A stretch of DNA of 26,627 nt, from assembly GCA_045578205.1 (NCBI GenBank), contig JAZNJU010000064.1:1-26627 (forward strand), in the 5' to 3' direction. Positions 1 through 5,852 of this stretch are shown here, piece by piece. A model generated the notes under the pieces. That model was given only the letters and a program-made list of their open reading frames with translations. It was not told the DNA's origin and did not search any database. Made by a program: the position numbers and the translations under genes. Positions within the stretch are counted from its first letter, which is position 1. Every line of letters begins with the position of its first letter. This DNA comes from RGIG8748 sp045578205 (lineage in GTDB: Bacteria; Bacillota; Clostridia; UMGS1810).

Positions 1-170
1 AATAATTTTGTGGATATGGAAAAGTCGCTGACTTTACCACACTACCCACAAAAACTACTACTGCTACTAAAAAACGCACAGACAAAATACACATTGAAAA
101 ATTTTTTGATAAAAATGGGTCATATGTTTGACAACTGCAGAAGAAGAAATAAAAAAATTTCAAAAAAGTA
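1..170. other. Left-edge region with no recognised gene
   Basis: One + strand frame is open from the left edge to a stop near 197, but its product is lysine/leucine-rich, matches no family I know, and runs through the rpsO promoter, so I do not call it a gene. The tail of a gene outside the window cannot be excluded. Bases 6-53 can fold: TTTTGTGG (6-13) pairs with CCACAAAA (46-53), and inside it TGG-A-AAAGTC (17-26) pairs with GACTTT-A-CCA (30-39) around a GCT loop. No T-tract follows on either strand, so it does not look like a standard terminator. From 54 to 170 the sequence is A-rich and shows nothing further. Confidence 0.4.
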
Positions 171-199
171 TTTACAACAACCAAAACATGTGTTATAAT
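171..199 (+). promoter_or_regulatory. Promoter of rpsO (sigma-A type, extended -10)
   Basis: The -35 TTTACA (171-176) and -10 TATAAT (194-199) are separated by 17 nt. A TG at 191-192 makes an extended -10. Transcription should start near 206, leaving a leader of about 95 nt before the rpsO start codon. Confidence 0.85.
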
Positions 200-206
200 G
201 TCATAG

Positions 207-296
207 TTGTCAGCCCGATACTAAGGTTTTGGATTCTCCAACCGAGTCTTCGTATTGCGGCGATTATAAAGCCCGCAGGGCTAATTTAAAGGAGGA
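207..296 (+). promoter_or_regulatory. Structured rpsO leader, candidate S15 autoregulatory RNA
   Basis: Several helices can be drawn by eye. AGCCC (212-216) pairs with GGGCT (278-282) as a closing stem. CGATAC (216-221) pairs with GTATTG (252-257, one G-U). TTGGA (229-233) pairs with TCCAA (237-241). GCGG (257-260) pairs with CCGC (273-276). Together they form a branched junction ending just before the Shine-Dalgarno (GGAGG, 291-295). GGGC (278-281) can instead pair with GCCC (271-274) in a tight hairpin, so the closing stem and the local hairpin exclude each other. Ribosomal protein S15 represses its own mRNA through leader structures in many bacteria, but the structures are lineage-specific. 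Assignment here is inference. Confidence 0.5.
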
Positions 297-303
297 AACA
301 AAA

Positions 304-567
304 ATGTTAAAGGAAACAAAACAGGCACTCATCAAAGAATATGCTACACACGAAGGTGACACAGGTTCACCCGAAGTGCAGATTGCAATTCTCACACACC
401 GTATCAACCACCTTACCGAGCACCTTAAGTCCAATATGAAGGACCACCACTCCAGACGCGGTCTTCTCATGATGGTTGGTAAGAGAAGAGGCCTTCTTAA
501 CTATCTTGCAAAGATTGATATTGAAAGATACCGTTCCATTATTGCAAGACTTAACATCAGAAAGTAG
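304..567 (+). CDS. rpsO: 30S ribosomal protein S15
   Basis: The 87-residue product has the standard S15 length and family pattern throughout: the N-terminal part with GDTGSPEVQIA at about residues 18-28, the LTEHLK helix, the DHHSRRGLLMMVGKRRGLLNYL segment that contacts 16S rRNA, and the basic C-terminus. S15 binds the central domain of 16S rRNA early in 30S assembly. I chose the ATG at 304 because AAAGGAGG lies 8 nt upstream and the protein then begins like other S15 proteins. An upstream in-frame ATG at 229 would add 25 leader-encoded residues and has no ribosome binding site. The gene has its own strong promoter and a terminator before pnp, the usual rpsO-pnp order. Confidence 0.97.
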   Translation: MLKETKQALIKEYATHEGDTGSPEVQIAILTHRINHLTEHLKSNMKDHHSRRGLLMMVGKRRGLLNYLAKIDIERYRSIIARLNIRK

Positions 568-577
568 TTTCAAATCG

Positions 578-611
578 GGCAAAGAGGCTTTTCGTCCTCT
601 TTGCCTGTTTT
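578..611 (+). terminator. Rho-independent terminator after rpsO
   Basis: GGCAAAGAGG (578-587) pairs perfectly with CCTCTTTGCC (596-605) around an 8-nt loop, followed by TGTTTTG. The T-run is short, so read-through into pnp is likely. I found no convincing separate pnp promoter. Confidence 0.8.
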
Positions 612-655
612 GCATATTTTAATTAATTTGAGAGGCGGAAAATCTGTCGGTAATT

Positions 656-704
656 AGCAGTTAAATATGCACTTTTCTTTCGGAAAAGGATGTATTTAAC
701 TGCT
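656..704 (+). promoter_or_regulatory. Long hairpin in the pnp leader, candidate RNase III site
   Basis: AGCAGTTAAATA (656-667) is perfectly complementary to TATTTAACTGCT (693-704). Inside it, CTTTTC (672-677) pairs with GAAAAG (683-688) around a TTTCG loop, with a small internal loop between the two stems. The result is about 18 paired positions in a 49-nt hairpin ending about 25 nt before the pnp Shine-Dalgarno. No T-tract follows, so it is not a terminator. In Escherichia coli, RNase III cuts a hairpin in the pnp leader and PNPase then destabilises its own mRNA. The structure and position here fit that scheme, but the link is inference. Confidence 0.6.
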
Positions 705-745
705 GATAGAGACTTTTCCGTCCAAAAAAAAGGAGGAAATTTACT

Positions 746-2851
746 ATGAAGAAAACATTCACTACCACCATTGCAGGCAGAGAATTCTCCGTAGAAGTAG
801 GCGAAGTTGCTCAACTTGCATCCGGTGCCGCTATGGTTAGATACGGAGATACCGTAGTCCTTGCCACTGCAACCGCTTCTGCTAAACCCAGAGACGGTGT
901 TGACTTCTTCCCCTTAAGCGTTGACTATGAGGAGAAGATGTATTCCGTGGGCAAAATCCCCGGAGGATTTTTAAAGAGAGAGGGTAAACCCAGCGAAAAG
1001 GCAATCCTCACATCCAGAGTTATCGACAGACCCATAAGACCCCTTTTCCCCAAGGATTACAGAAACGATGTAGGTCTTGTTACCACAGTTATGTCTGTGG
1101 ATATTGACAACTCTCCCGAAGTATGCGCAATGAACGGTGCTTCCATTGCAATCTCCATTTCACAGATGCCTTTTGCAGGTCCTGTGGGTGCGGTAGTTGT
1201 AGGGCTTGTTGACGGCGAATATGTAATAAACCCCACTCTCGCACAGAGAGAAGTCAGCGATATGTATGTTACAGTTGCCGGCACAAGAGAAAAGATTGTT
1301 ATGATAGAAGCAGGTGCAAACGAAGTTAAAGAAGATGTTATGTTCGGCGCTATCGTTTATGCACACGAAGAAATCAAGAAAATCTGTGATTTCATCGACA
1401 CAATCGTAGCAGAAGTCGGAAAGCCCAAGGAAGAATACATTGCTCACGAAGTAGACCACGACCTCTATGACAAGGTGTATGCGTTCTCCTACGACAAAGT
1501 CTGCGCTGCAATCGACACAGACGATAAGAGAATCCGCGATGAAAGAATGAAAGTTCTCACCGATGAACTTATGGAATACCTTGGTGAAGAAGGCGAAGGA
1601 AGAGACGTTGAAATCGATGAAATCTTCTACAAGATACAGAAAGAAATTGTTAGAAAATGGCTCTATGAAGACCACAAGAGAGTAGACGGCAGACAACTCG
1701 ATGAAATCAGACCTCTTAGCGCAAGAGTTGGTGTACTCCCCAGAACTCACGGTTCAGGTCTTTTCTCCAGAGGTCAGACACAGGTTCTCACCATTGCAAC
1801 ACTTGGTGCTGTAAGCGAATCCCAGACAATTGACGGTATAGATGAAGAAATTTCAAAGAGATATATGCACCACTACAACTTCCCCTCATACTCTGTTGGT
1901 GAAACAAAACCCTCCAGAGGTCCCGGAAGAAGAGAAATCGGTCATGGTGCACTTGCAGAAAGAGCATTAAAACCCGTTATTCCCTCCGAGGAAGAATTCC
2001 CGTATTCAATAAGACTTGTGTCCGAAGTTCTTTCCTCCAACGGTTCCACATCTCAGGGTTCCGTATGCGGAAGCACACTTGCTCTTATGGATGCTGGTGT
2101 TCCCATTAAGGCTCCCGTTGCAGGTATTTCCTGCGGTCTTGTAACCAAAGACGATGACTTCATCACAATGGTGGATATTCAGGGTGTTGAAGACTTCTAC
2201 GGCGATATGGACTTCAAGGTTGCAGGTACAAAAGACGGTATCACAGCAATCCAGATGGACATCAAGGTAGACGGTCTTACCTACGATATAATCAAAGAAG
2301 CATTCGAAAAGACAAGAGTAGCAAGAAACTACATTTTAGACGAAGTAATGCTCAAGGCTATTCCTGAAGTAAGAGGGGAACTTTCAAAGTATGCTCCCAA
2401 GATTATAACAACCAAGGTGCCTGTGGAAAAGATTAAAGACGTTATCGGAACAGGCGGTAAGGTAATCCAGAAGATTATAGCAGATACAGGCGTGAAGATT
2501 GATATCAACGACGACGGCTCTGTATTCATCCTTTCCGAAGATACAGATGCTGCAAATAGGGCACTTGCCACAATCGAGGGCATTGTTGCAGAACCCGAAG
2601 TGGGCAAGATTTACAAGGGCAAAGTTACCAAGATTATGGAATTCGGTGCATTTGTAGAATTTATGCCCAATCGCGAAGGTCTCGTACACATTTCCAAACT
2701 TGATACCAAGAGAGTAAACAAGGTTGAAGATGTTGTGTCCGAGGGCGACGAAATCATGGTTAAACTTGTGGAAATCGACAAGATGGGAAGAAACAATCTT
2801 TCCAGAAAAGATGCTCTCAATGATTTGGAAGCAAAGAAAGACGAAGAATAA
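746..2851 (+). CDS. pnp: Polyribonucleotide nucleotidyltransferase (PNPase)
   Basis: This 701-residue enzyme degrades RNA 3'-5' using phosphate, releasing nucleoside diphosphates, as a ring-shaped trimer. All domains are present: the first RNase PH core (about 1-215), the alpha-helical linker domain, the second RNase PH core (about 330-545), a KH domain with the GTGG loop at 568-571, and an S1 domain (about 620-690). D483, D489 and K491 in EDFYGDMDFK align with the E. coli catalytic residues D486, D492 and K494. The start has AAAGGAGG about 10 nt upstream. It follows rpsO, from which it is separated by a terminator and a long leader hairpin, and ends at its own terminator. Proline codons are mostly CCC, unusual for a gene of this base composition. 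Confidence 0.98.
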   Translation: MKKTFTTTIAGREFSVEVGEVAQLASGAAMVRYGDTVVLATATASAKPRDGVDFFPLSVDYEEKMYSVGKIPGGFLKREGKPSEKAILTSRVIDRPIRPLFPKDYRNDVGLVTTVMSVDIDNSPEVCAMNGASIAISISQMPFAGPVGAVVVGLVDGEYVINPTLAQREVSDMYVTVAGTREKIVMIEAGANEVKEDVMFGAIVYAHEEIKKICDFIDTIVAEVGKPKEEYIAHEVDHDLYDKVYAFSYDKVCAAIDTDDKRIRDERMKVLTDELMEYLGEEGEGRDVEIDEIFYKIQKEIVRKWLYEDHKRVDGRQLDEIRPLSARVGVLPRTHGSGLFSRGQTQVLTIATLGAVSESQTIDGIDEEISKRYMHHYNFPSYSVGETKPSRGPGRREIGHGALAERALKPVIPSEEEFPYSIRLVSEVLSSNGSTSQGSVCGSTLALMDAGVPIKAPVAGISCGLVTKDDDFITMVDIQGVEDFYGDMDFKVAGTKDGITAIQMDIKVDGLTYDIIKEAFEKTRVARNYILDEVMLKAIPEVRGELSKYAPKIITTKVPVEKIKDVIGTGGKVIQKIIADTGVKIDINDDGSVFILSEDTDAANRALATIEGIVAEPEVGKIYKGKVTKIMEFGAFVEFMPNREGLVHISKLDTKRVNKVEDVVSEGDEIMVKLVEIDKMGRNNLSRKDALNDLEAKKDEE

Positions 2852-2855
2852 TTTT

Positions 2856-2892
2856 AAAAGGCTGAACGAAATTTTCGTTCATCCTTTTTGTT
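2856..2892 (+). terminator. Rho-independent terminator after pnp
   Basis: AAAAGG (2856-2861) and GAACGAA (2864-2870) pair with TTCGTTC (2874-2880) and CCTTTT (2883-2888), with a small mismatch between the stems, followed by a T-rich tail. Confidence 0.85.
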
Positions 2893-2902
2893 TTGGCATA
2901 AT

Positions 2903-2952
2903 ATCACAATTTGAGATATAAGTCAATATCTCAAATTGTGATAGCGTATAAT
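2903..2952 (+). promoter_or_regulatory. 17-bp inverted repeat and -10 box before the small XRE gene
   Basis: Bases 2903-2919 (beginning ATCACAATTTG) and 2926-2942 are perfect reverse complements separated by AAGTCA (2920-2925). A TATAAT -10 box lies at 2947-2952, five bases past the repeat. The -35 position falls inside the right arm and has no good consensus. A repressor bound to the repeat would cover the -35 region. The obvious candidate is the XRE protein encoded 23 bp downstream. Confidence 0.65.
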
Positions 2953-2974
2953 ACCTTTTGAAAGGATTGGTGTT

Positions 2975-3157
2975 ATGCGGTTAAGGGATTTGAGAGAGGA
3001 CAGGGATTTGAAGCAAAAAGATGTTGCCGAGTATCTGAACATAAGGCAAAACACATATTCGCAGTATGAAAACGGACAAAGACAGTTACCCATAGATGTG
3101 CTCATAAAACTTTCAAAATACTATGGGGTTTCCACAGATTATATTTTGGGTTTATAG
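2975..3157 (+). CDS. Minimal XRE-family HTH transcriptional regulator
   Basis: The 60-residue protein is almost entirely one Cro/C1-type helix-turn-helix domain. The recognisable core is QKDVAEYLNIRQNTYSQYENG (about residues 15-35) followed by LPIDVLIKLSKYYGVSTDYILGL, the standard last helices ending in the DYxLGL signature. There is no dimerisation, cupin or peptidase domain, so it resembles small phage or housekeeping Cro-like repressors. The ATG at 2975 has AAAGGA 8 nt upstream. It is monocistronic, between the pnp terminator and a hairpin terminator, and sits behind the 17-bp inverted repeat, which suggests autoregulation. Its target genes are unknown. No integrase or phage gene lies nearby. 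Confidence 0.88.
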   Translation: MRLRDLREDRDLKQKDVAEYLNIRQNTYSQYENGQRQLPIDVLIKLSKYYGVSTDYILGL

Positions 3158-3169
3158 ATAATAGTGCAA

Positions 3170-3192
3170 CACCCCGACAAAATGTCGGGGTG
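3170..3192. terminator. Hairpin between convergent genes
   Basis: CACCCCGACA (3170-3179) pairs perfectly with TGTCGGGGTG (3183-3192) around AAA. It lies between the stops of two convergent genes and probably works in both directions. The T-tracts on either side are weak. Confidence 0.65.
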
Positions 3193-3197
3193 CTGTA

Positions 3198-4127
3198 TTA
3201 TATAATATCCTGACTGAAAATGAACTCATATCCGTTTTCGGAAAGCAGTTTTGCCGAAAGGAGAAGTTTTTCGGGGTATTCTTCCTGATATGCAAAATAG
3301 TCGGGGTAGAAATACTGTTCGTGTGTTCCGTATACATAGAACGTGTCCGAAACCTTGGGGAACCACTCAAGAACTTCCGCCTTGTTAATATGGTTCAGAC
3401 AACCGTTGGCATCGCTTCCAAGCGATTTGAATTTGAGACCTGTTTCTTCGTCTGTAATGTAGTCGAAATTTTTAACGGTTTTACGGAGTTGTTCTTCGGT
3501 AATATGGTTGTATCCGCACAGCGATTTTGCTATTGCTGTGTCGTTTGTATTTCTTACAAAAATTGCTGTTTCTTCCTTGCGGTTGCAAAGAAGTCTCTGT
3601 GCGTGACCGTAGGGGAGGGAAGATGCGTCGCCGTCGTAGGGGATTTTCTTCCCGTAGGTAGCACTTAAGAGTTCAATTCCGCAATCTCTCAAGGCAAGAC
3701 AGGCATCTTTACTTATGGGGCGCCAATGGGGAGTGGTGGCCTTTGCCATGATGTTTTTCCCTGCAAAGCGGATAACTTCGTTTTCAATCATCTTGTAGTC
3801 ACCATACACATGGTCGTAGTCTGCATTTATGTACGGATAGTCGGGGAATTCCTGTCTTGCGTGAAAACCGAATTTGAGCCAGTCAGAAGAGGCGTCCCAT
3901 TCCTCTTTGTAGGCATCTGTCATTTCCGAAAGTGTGAATATGTCGTTGCCGTAGTACAGGTCTGTCTGGTAGAAAAGGTTGAGTTGAACTTTGAGACCAT
4001 ACTTGTCGTGTGCCTCTTTTAAAAGTGCAAGAAAGGGGTTATCAAAAAGGTTTTTGGGTTTTTGACGGGTAAGGTCGCGGAATACCCAGATTACATCGTC
4101 AATAAAGAAGAAAACTTTTTTGTCCAT
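3198..4127 (-). CDS. Polysaccharide-deacetylase-like (NodB-fold) protein
   Basis: A 309-residue cytoplasmic protein without a signal peptide. The N-terminus FFFIDDVIWVFRDL (6-19) has the paired aspartates typical of the first metal/catalytic motif of the NodB or related glycoside hydrolase/deacetylase beta/alpha barrel. FGFHARQEF (87-95) and TTPHWRP (131-137) supply histidines expected of later motifs. The family removes acyl groups from carbohydrates or is a degenerate relative. The substrate cannot be told, and lack of a signal peptide argues against extracellular peptidoglycan. I chose the ATG at 4127 because GAGGT lies upstream; the longer open frame to 4223 only adds residues encoded by the promoter region. 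It is divergent from an AraC regulator, which may control it. Confidence 0.6.
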   Translation of the reverse strand: MDKKVFFFIDDVIWVFRDLTRQKPKNLFDNPFLALLKEAHDKYGLKVQLNLFYQTDLYYGNDIFTLSEMTDAYKEEWDASSDWLKFGFHARQEFPDYPYINADYDHVYGDYKMIENEVIRFAGKNIMAKATTPHWRPISKDACLALRDCGIELLSATYGKKIPYDGDASSLPYGHAQRLLCNRKEETAIFVRNTNDTAIAKSLCGYNHITEEQLRKTVKNFDYITDEETGLKFKSLGSDANGCLNHINKAEVLEWFPKVSDTFYVYGTHEQYFYPDYFAYQEEYPEKLLLSAKLLSENGYEFIFSQDII

Positions 4128-4142
4128 TACAATTACCTCACT

Positions 4143-4192
4143 TTGTTCAAAAATTATAAGTGAATTATAATACAAAACACAGAAGTAATCAA
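4143..4192. promoter_or_regulatory. Divergent promoters sharing one -10 element
   Basis: On the + strand, TTGTTC (4143-4148), 17 nt, then TATAAT (4166-4171) would drive the AraC gene. On the - strand, TTGATT (4192-4187), 17 nt, then TATAAT (4169-4164) would drive the deacetylase-like gene. The two -10 boxes overlap in the palindromic ATTATAAT (4164-4171), so polymerase could not occupy both at once. Confidence 0.7.
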
Positions 4193-4260
4193 TTTTTAAA
4201 ACAAAATTATATGGACAAAACAAATATTTTATGTTAGTTTGTAATAGGGGGTGTATTGAG

Positions 4261-5097
4261 TTGTACTATGCACTGGTATCTTTTAATAATGTTCCAAAGA
4301 TAGGATTTGCACATCACTTTCAGGCGGAAAACTATATCTGTACTCGCCAAAAATTGGAAAACAGTATAGAGATTGTCTACATCAAAGAGGGTGCGCTTAC
4401 AATAAAACTGGATGGTGAAACAATGGTTGCTGATCCGGGAAGCGTGTTTATACTTCCGAGAACCATACCTTTCAGTTTTGAAGCAGGAATAAACGGTTGT
4501 CACACTCATTGCAGTGTGCAACTTATATCGGATTTTGAGTTTGAGGTTGTCTCGGATATAGGTAAAATCCCGTCCGATTATAGGGGATTAATACTTCCTC
4601 TTGTTTCACATCAGGATGAACACATAAAAAAGCAGTTGAATTCCATTGTGTCGGGGATTTCCATTTCCAGAGAACTCAATGAATTCTCCGCATCTCTTTG
4701 CGCTCTTGGAATACTTGAAGAAATCAGCACTAAATTCAAAGGAGAGTTTTTAACGCACTTCAAGAAAACATCACTTTTGAATTACAAAATAAAAAAATAT
4801 GTGTCCGAGCATCTTTCGGAAAACATCAGTTTGTTGCAAATTTCAGAGAAATTGGGTAAAACCTCAATATACTTAAATTCTGTTTTCAAAAACGAAACGG
4901 GAATAACCATACACCGATATATAAATAGTGAAAAAATACGCTTTATTTCGGAACTTATGACCACAAAGGGAATGGACTTTAAAGGTGCTTGCGAAAGTGC
5001 GGGAATAGCCGATGTTTCCTACGGTTACCGTCTGTTTAAGAAACAAATGGGCATTACTCCGAGTGAGTATAAAAACTCACGGCATTTTTTAAATTAA
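4261..5097 (+). CDS. AraC-family transcriptional regulator with N-terminal cupin-like domain
   Basis: About 278 residues. The N-terminal half, around IVYIKEGALTIKLDG and PGSVFILPRTIPFSF, is the AraC-type cupin ligand-binding domain. The C-terminal 100 residues contain two HTH motifs: ISLLQISEKLGKTSIYLNSVFKNETG, and the second around FKGACESAGIADVSYGYRLFKKQMGITPSEY, the classic AraC signature. Start choice: the ATG at 4231 has no ribosome binding site, whereas the in-frame TTG at 4261 follows AGGGGG (4246-4251) by 9 nt, so I prefer TTG, removing 10 residues. It is divergent from the deacetylase-like gene, and the shared -10 suggests joint control. The effector is probably a sugar, by family habit only. 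Proline codons are mixed with no CCC bias, unlike the highly expressed neighbours. Confidence 0.85.
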   Translation: MYYALVSFNNVPKIGFAHHFQAENYICTRQKLENSIEIVYIKEGALTIKLDGETMVADPGSVFILPRTIPFSFEAGINGCHTHCSVQLISDFEFEVVSDIGKIPSDYRGLILPLVSHQDEHIKKQLNSIVSGISISRELNEFSASLCALGILEEISTKFKGEFLTHFKKTSLLNYKIKKYVSEHLSENISLLQISEKLGKTSIYLNSVFKNETGITIHRYINSEKIRFISELMTTKGMDFKGACESAGIADVSYGYRLFKKQMGITPSEYKNSRHFLN

Positions 5098-5124
5098 TCA
5101 TCCGAACAAATTTCGACTTATCTA

Positions 5125-5153
5125 TTGACATAGTAATAAATAAATATTATAAT
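5125..5153 (+). promoter_or_regulatory. Perfect-consensus sigma-A promoter for the XRE/cupin-potABCD operon
   Basis: TTGACA (5125-5130), a 17-nt spacer, and TATAAT (5148-5153) match the sigma-70/sigma-A consensus exactly. Transcription should start near 5160, giving a leader of about 130 nt that contains the operator-like repeats. Confidence 0.9.
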
Positions 5154-5167
5154 AATTCTCGTACTGT

Positions 5168-5231
5168 TTTAAAGTTTAGTTTGACTAAACTTTAAACTTA
5201 ATAATACATACTAAAACATTTACTAAACTTT
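5168..5231 (+). promoter_or_regulatory. Inverted repeat and extra half-sites downstream of the start point
   Basis: TTTAAAGTTTAGT (5168-5180) and ACTAAACTTTAAA (5184-5196) form a perfect 13-bp inverted repeat around TTG. The half-site ACTAAACTTT recurs at 5222-5231, with a degenerate copy ACTAAAACATTT from 5210. The repeat begins about 8 bp after the predicted start point, a position suited to repression by roadblock. The adjacent XRE/cupin regulator is the likely binder. Confidence 0.65.
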
Positions 5232-5255
5232 TTATTTAAAATTTCAAAACTACCG

Positions 5256-5314
5256 AAAGGGGGCGGCAAATGCCGTTTGGGCATTTGGGCACATGGAAAT
5301 CGGAAGCAAACTGA
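5256..5314 (+). promoter_or_regulatory. Shine-Dalgarno, hairpin and 14-codon upstream ORF overlapping the regulator start
   Basis: AAAGGGGG (5256-5263) lies 29 nt before the regulator's ATG (5293), too far for direct use. Between them, CAAATGCC (5267-5274) pairs with GGCATTTG (5280-5287). Folding removes 21 nt and leaves an effective spacing of 8 nt. Alternatively the same Shine-Dalgarno serves an ATG at 5270, 6 nt away, opening a 14-codon frame (MPFGHLGTWKSEAN) that stops at 5314 after overlapping the regulator start in another frame. Confidence 0.55.
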
Positions 5315-5832
5315 AGAGATTAAGAATAAAAAACAATTTAACCCAGGAGGAACTTGCAGACCGCTGTGAACTTTCAAAAGGTTTCATTTCACAGGTGGAG
5401 CGAGATCTTGCCTCACCGTCCATTTCCACTTTGTCGGACCTTTTGCAGTGTCTTGGAACAGACCTCAAGGACTTTTTCAACGATGCTGCCGATACGGACA
5501 TTGTCTTTACAAAGGACGATGTTTTTGTAAAGGAAAACAAAGAGGACAAAAACATCATAAACTGGATAGTTCCCAATTCTCAGAAGCACGATATGGAACC
5601 TATCATTATAACTCTGCTTCCGGGCGGTGTCTCCTATGCGGATGACCCTCACGACGGGGAAGAGTTTGGTTTTGTCCTTTCGGGCAGTGTTACATTGCAC
5701 CTTGGAAATGAAAAATTCAGGGTCAGAAAGCACGAAAGTTTCTATTACAAGGCAAATCAGTCACATTATATAAAAAACAACGGAAAAACCGCATCTACAG
5801 TGCTGTGGGTTTCCACTCCGCCTAATTTTTAA
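5293..5832 (+). CDS. XRE-family regulator with C-terminal cupin domain, likely polyamine-responsive
   Basis: This 179-residue protein combines an N-terminal HTH (about 6-60; LTQEELADRCELSKGFISQVERDLASPSISTL) with a C-terminal cupin_2 barrel (about 105-175; LLPGGVSYADDPHDGEEFGFVLSGSV and YYKANQSHYIKNNG). The same architecture as PuuR-type regulators commonly precedes potABCD in clostridia and senses polyamines or related metabolites. The start MEIGSKLKRLR is typical for the family and there is no in-frame alternative close upstream, yet no normally spaced ribosome binding site exists, which is why the hairpin and upstream ORF matter. It is followed after 20 nt by potA, so regulator and transporter are co-transcribed and probably self-limiting. 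Confidence 0.92.
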   Translation: MEIGSKLKRLRIKNNLTQEELADRCELSKGFISQVERDLASPSISTLSDLLQCLGTDLKDFFNDAADTDIVFTKDDVFVKENKEDKNIINWIVPNSQKHDMEPIIITLLPGGVSYADDPHDGEEFGFVLSGSVTLHLGNEKFRVRKHESFYYKANQSHYIKNNGKTASTVLWVSTPPNF

Positions 5833-5852
5833 TTTTGAAAAGGAGTTAAGAA

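Noticed and set aside
6..53. DnaA-box-like sequences (TGTGGATA and its partner) suggesting an origin
   Set aside because: Only two imperfect matches, better explained as arms of a hairpin; no dnaA, dnaN or AT-rich unwinding region accompanies them.
10..198. 62-residue ORF at the left edge
   Set aside because: It is low-complexity (runs of leucine, lysine and asparagine), has no Shine-Dalgarno, and crosses the rpsO -35 and -10 boxes.
628..656. Possible pnp promoter TTGAGA-17-TAATTA
   Set aside because: The -10 matches the consensus at only two positions, and transcription would begin inside the leader hairpin. Read-through from rpsO explains pnp better.
1160..1750. 196-codon ORF antisense to pnp
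   Set aside because: A shadow frame produced by the codon usage of pnp; no ribosome binding site and no recognisable protein features.
3321..3668. 115-codon + strand ORF inside the deacetylase-like gene
   Set aside because: Antisense to a gene with a recognised fold, cysteine/valine-rich translation, no ribosome binding site.
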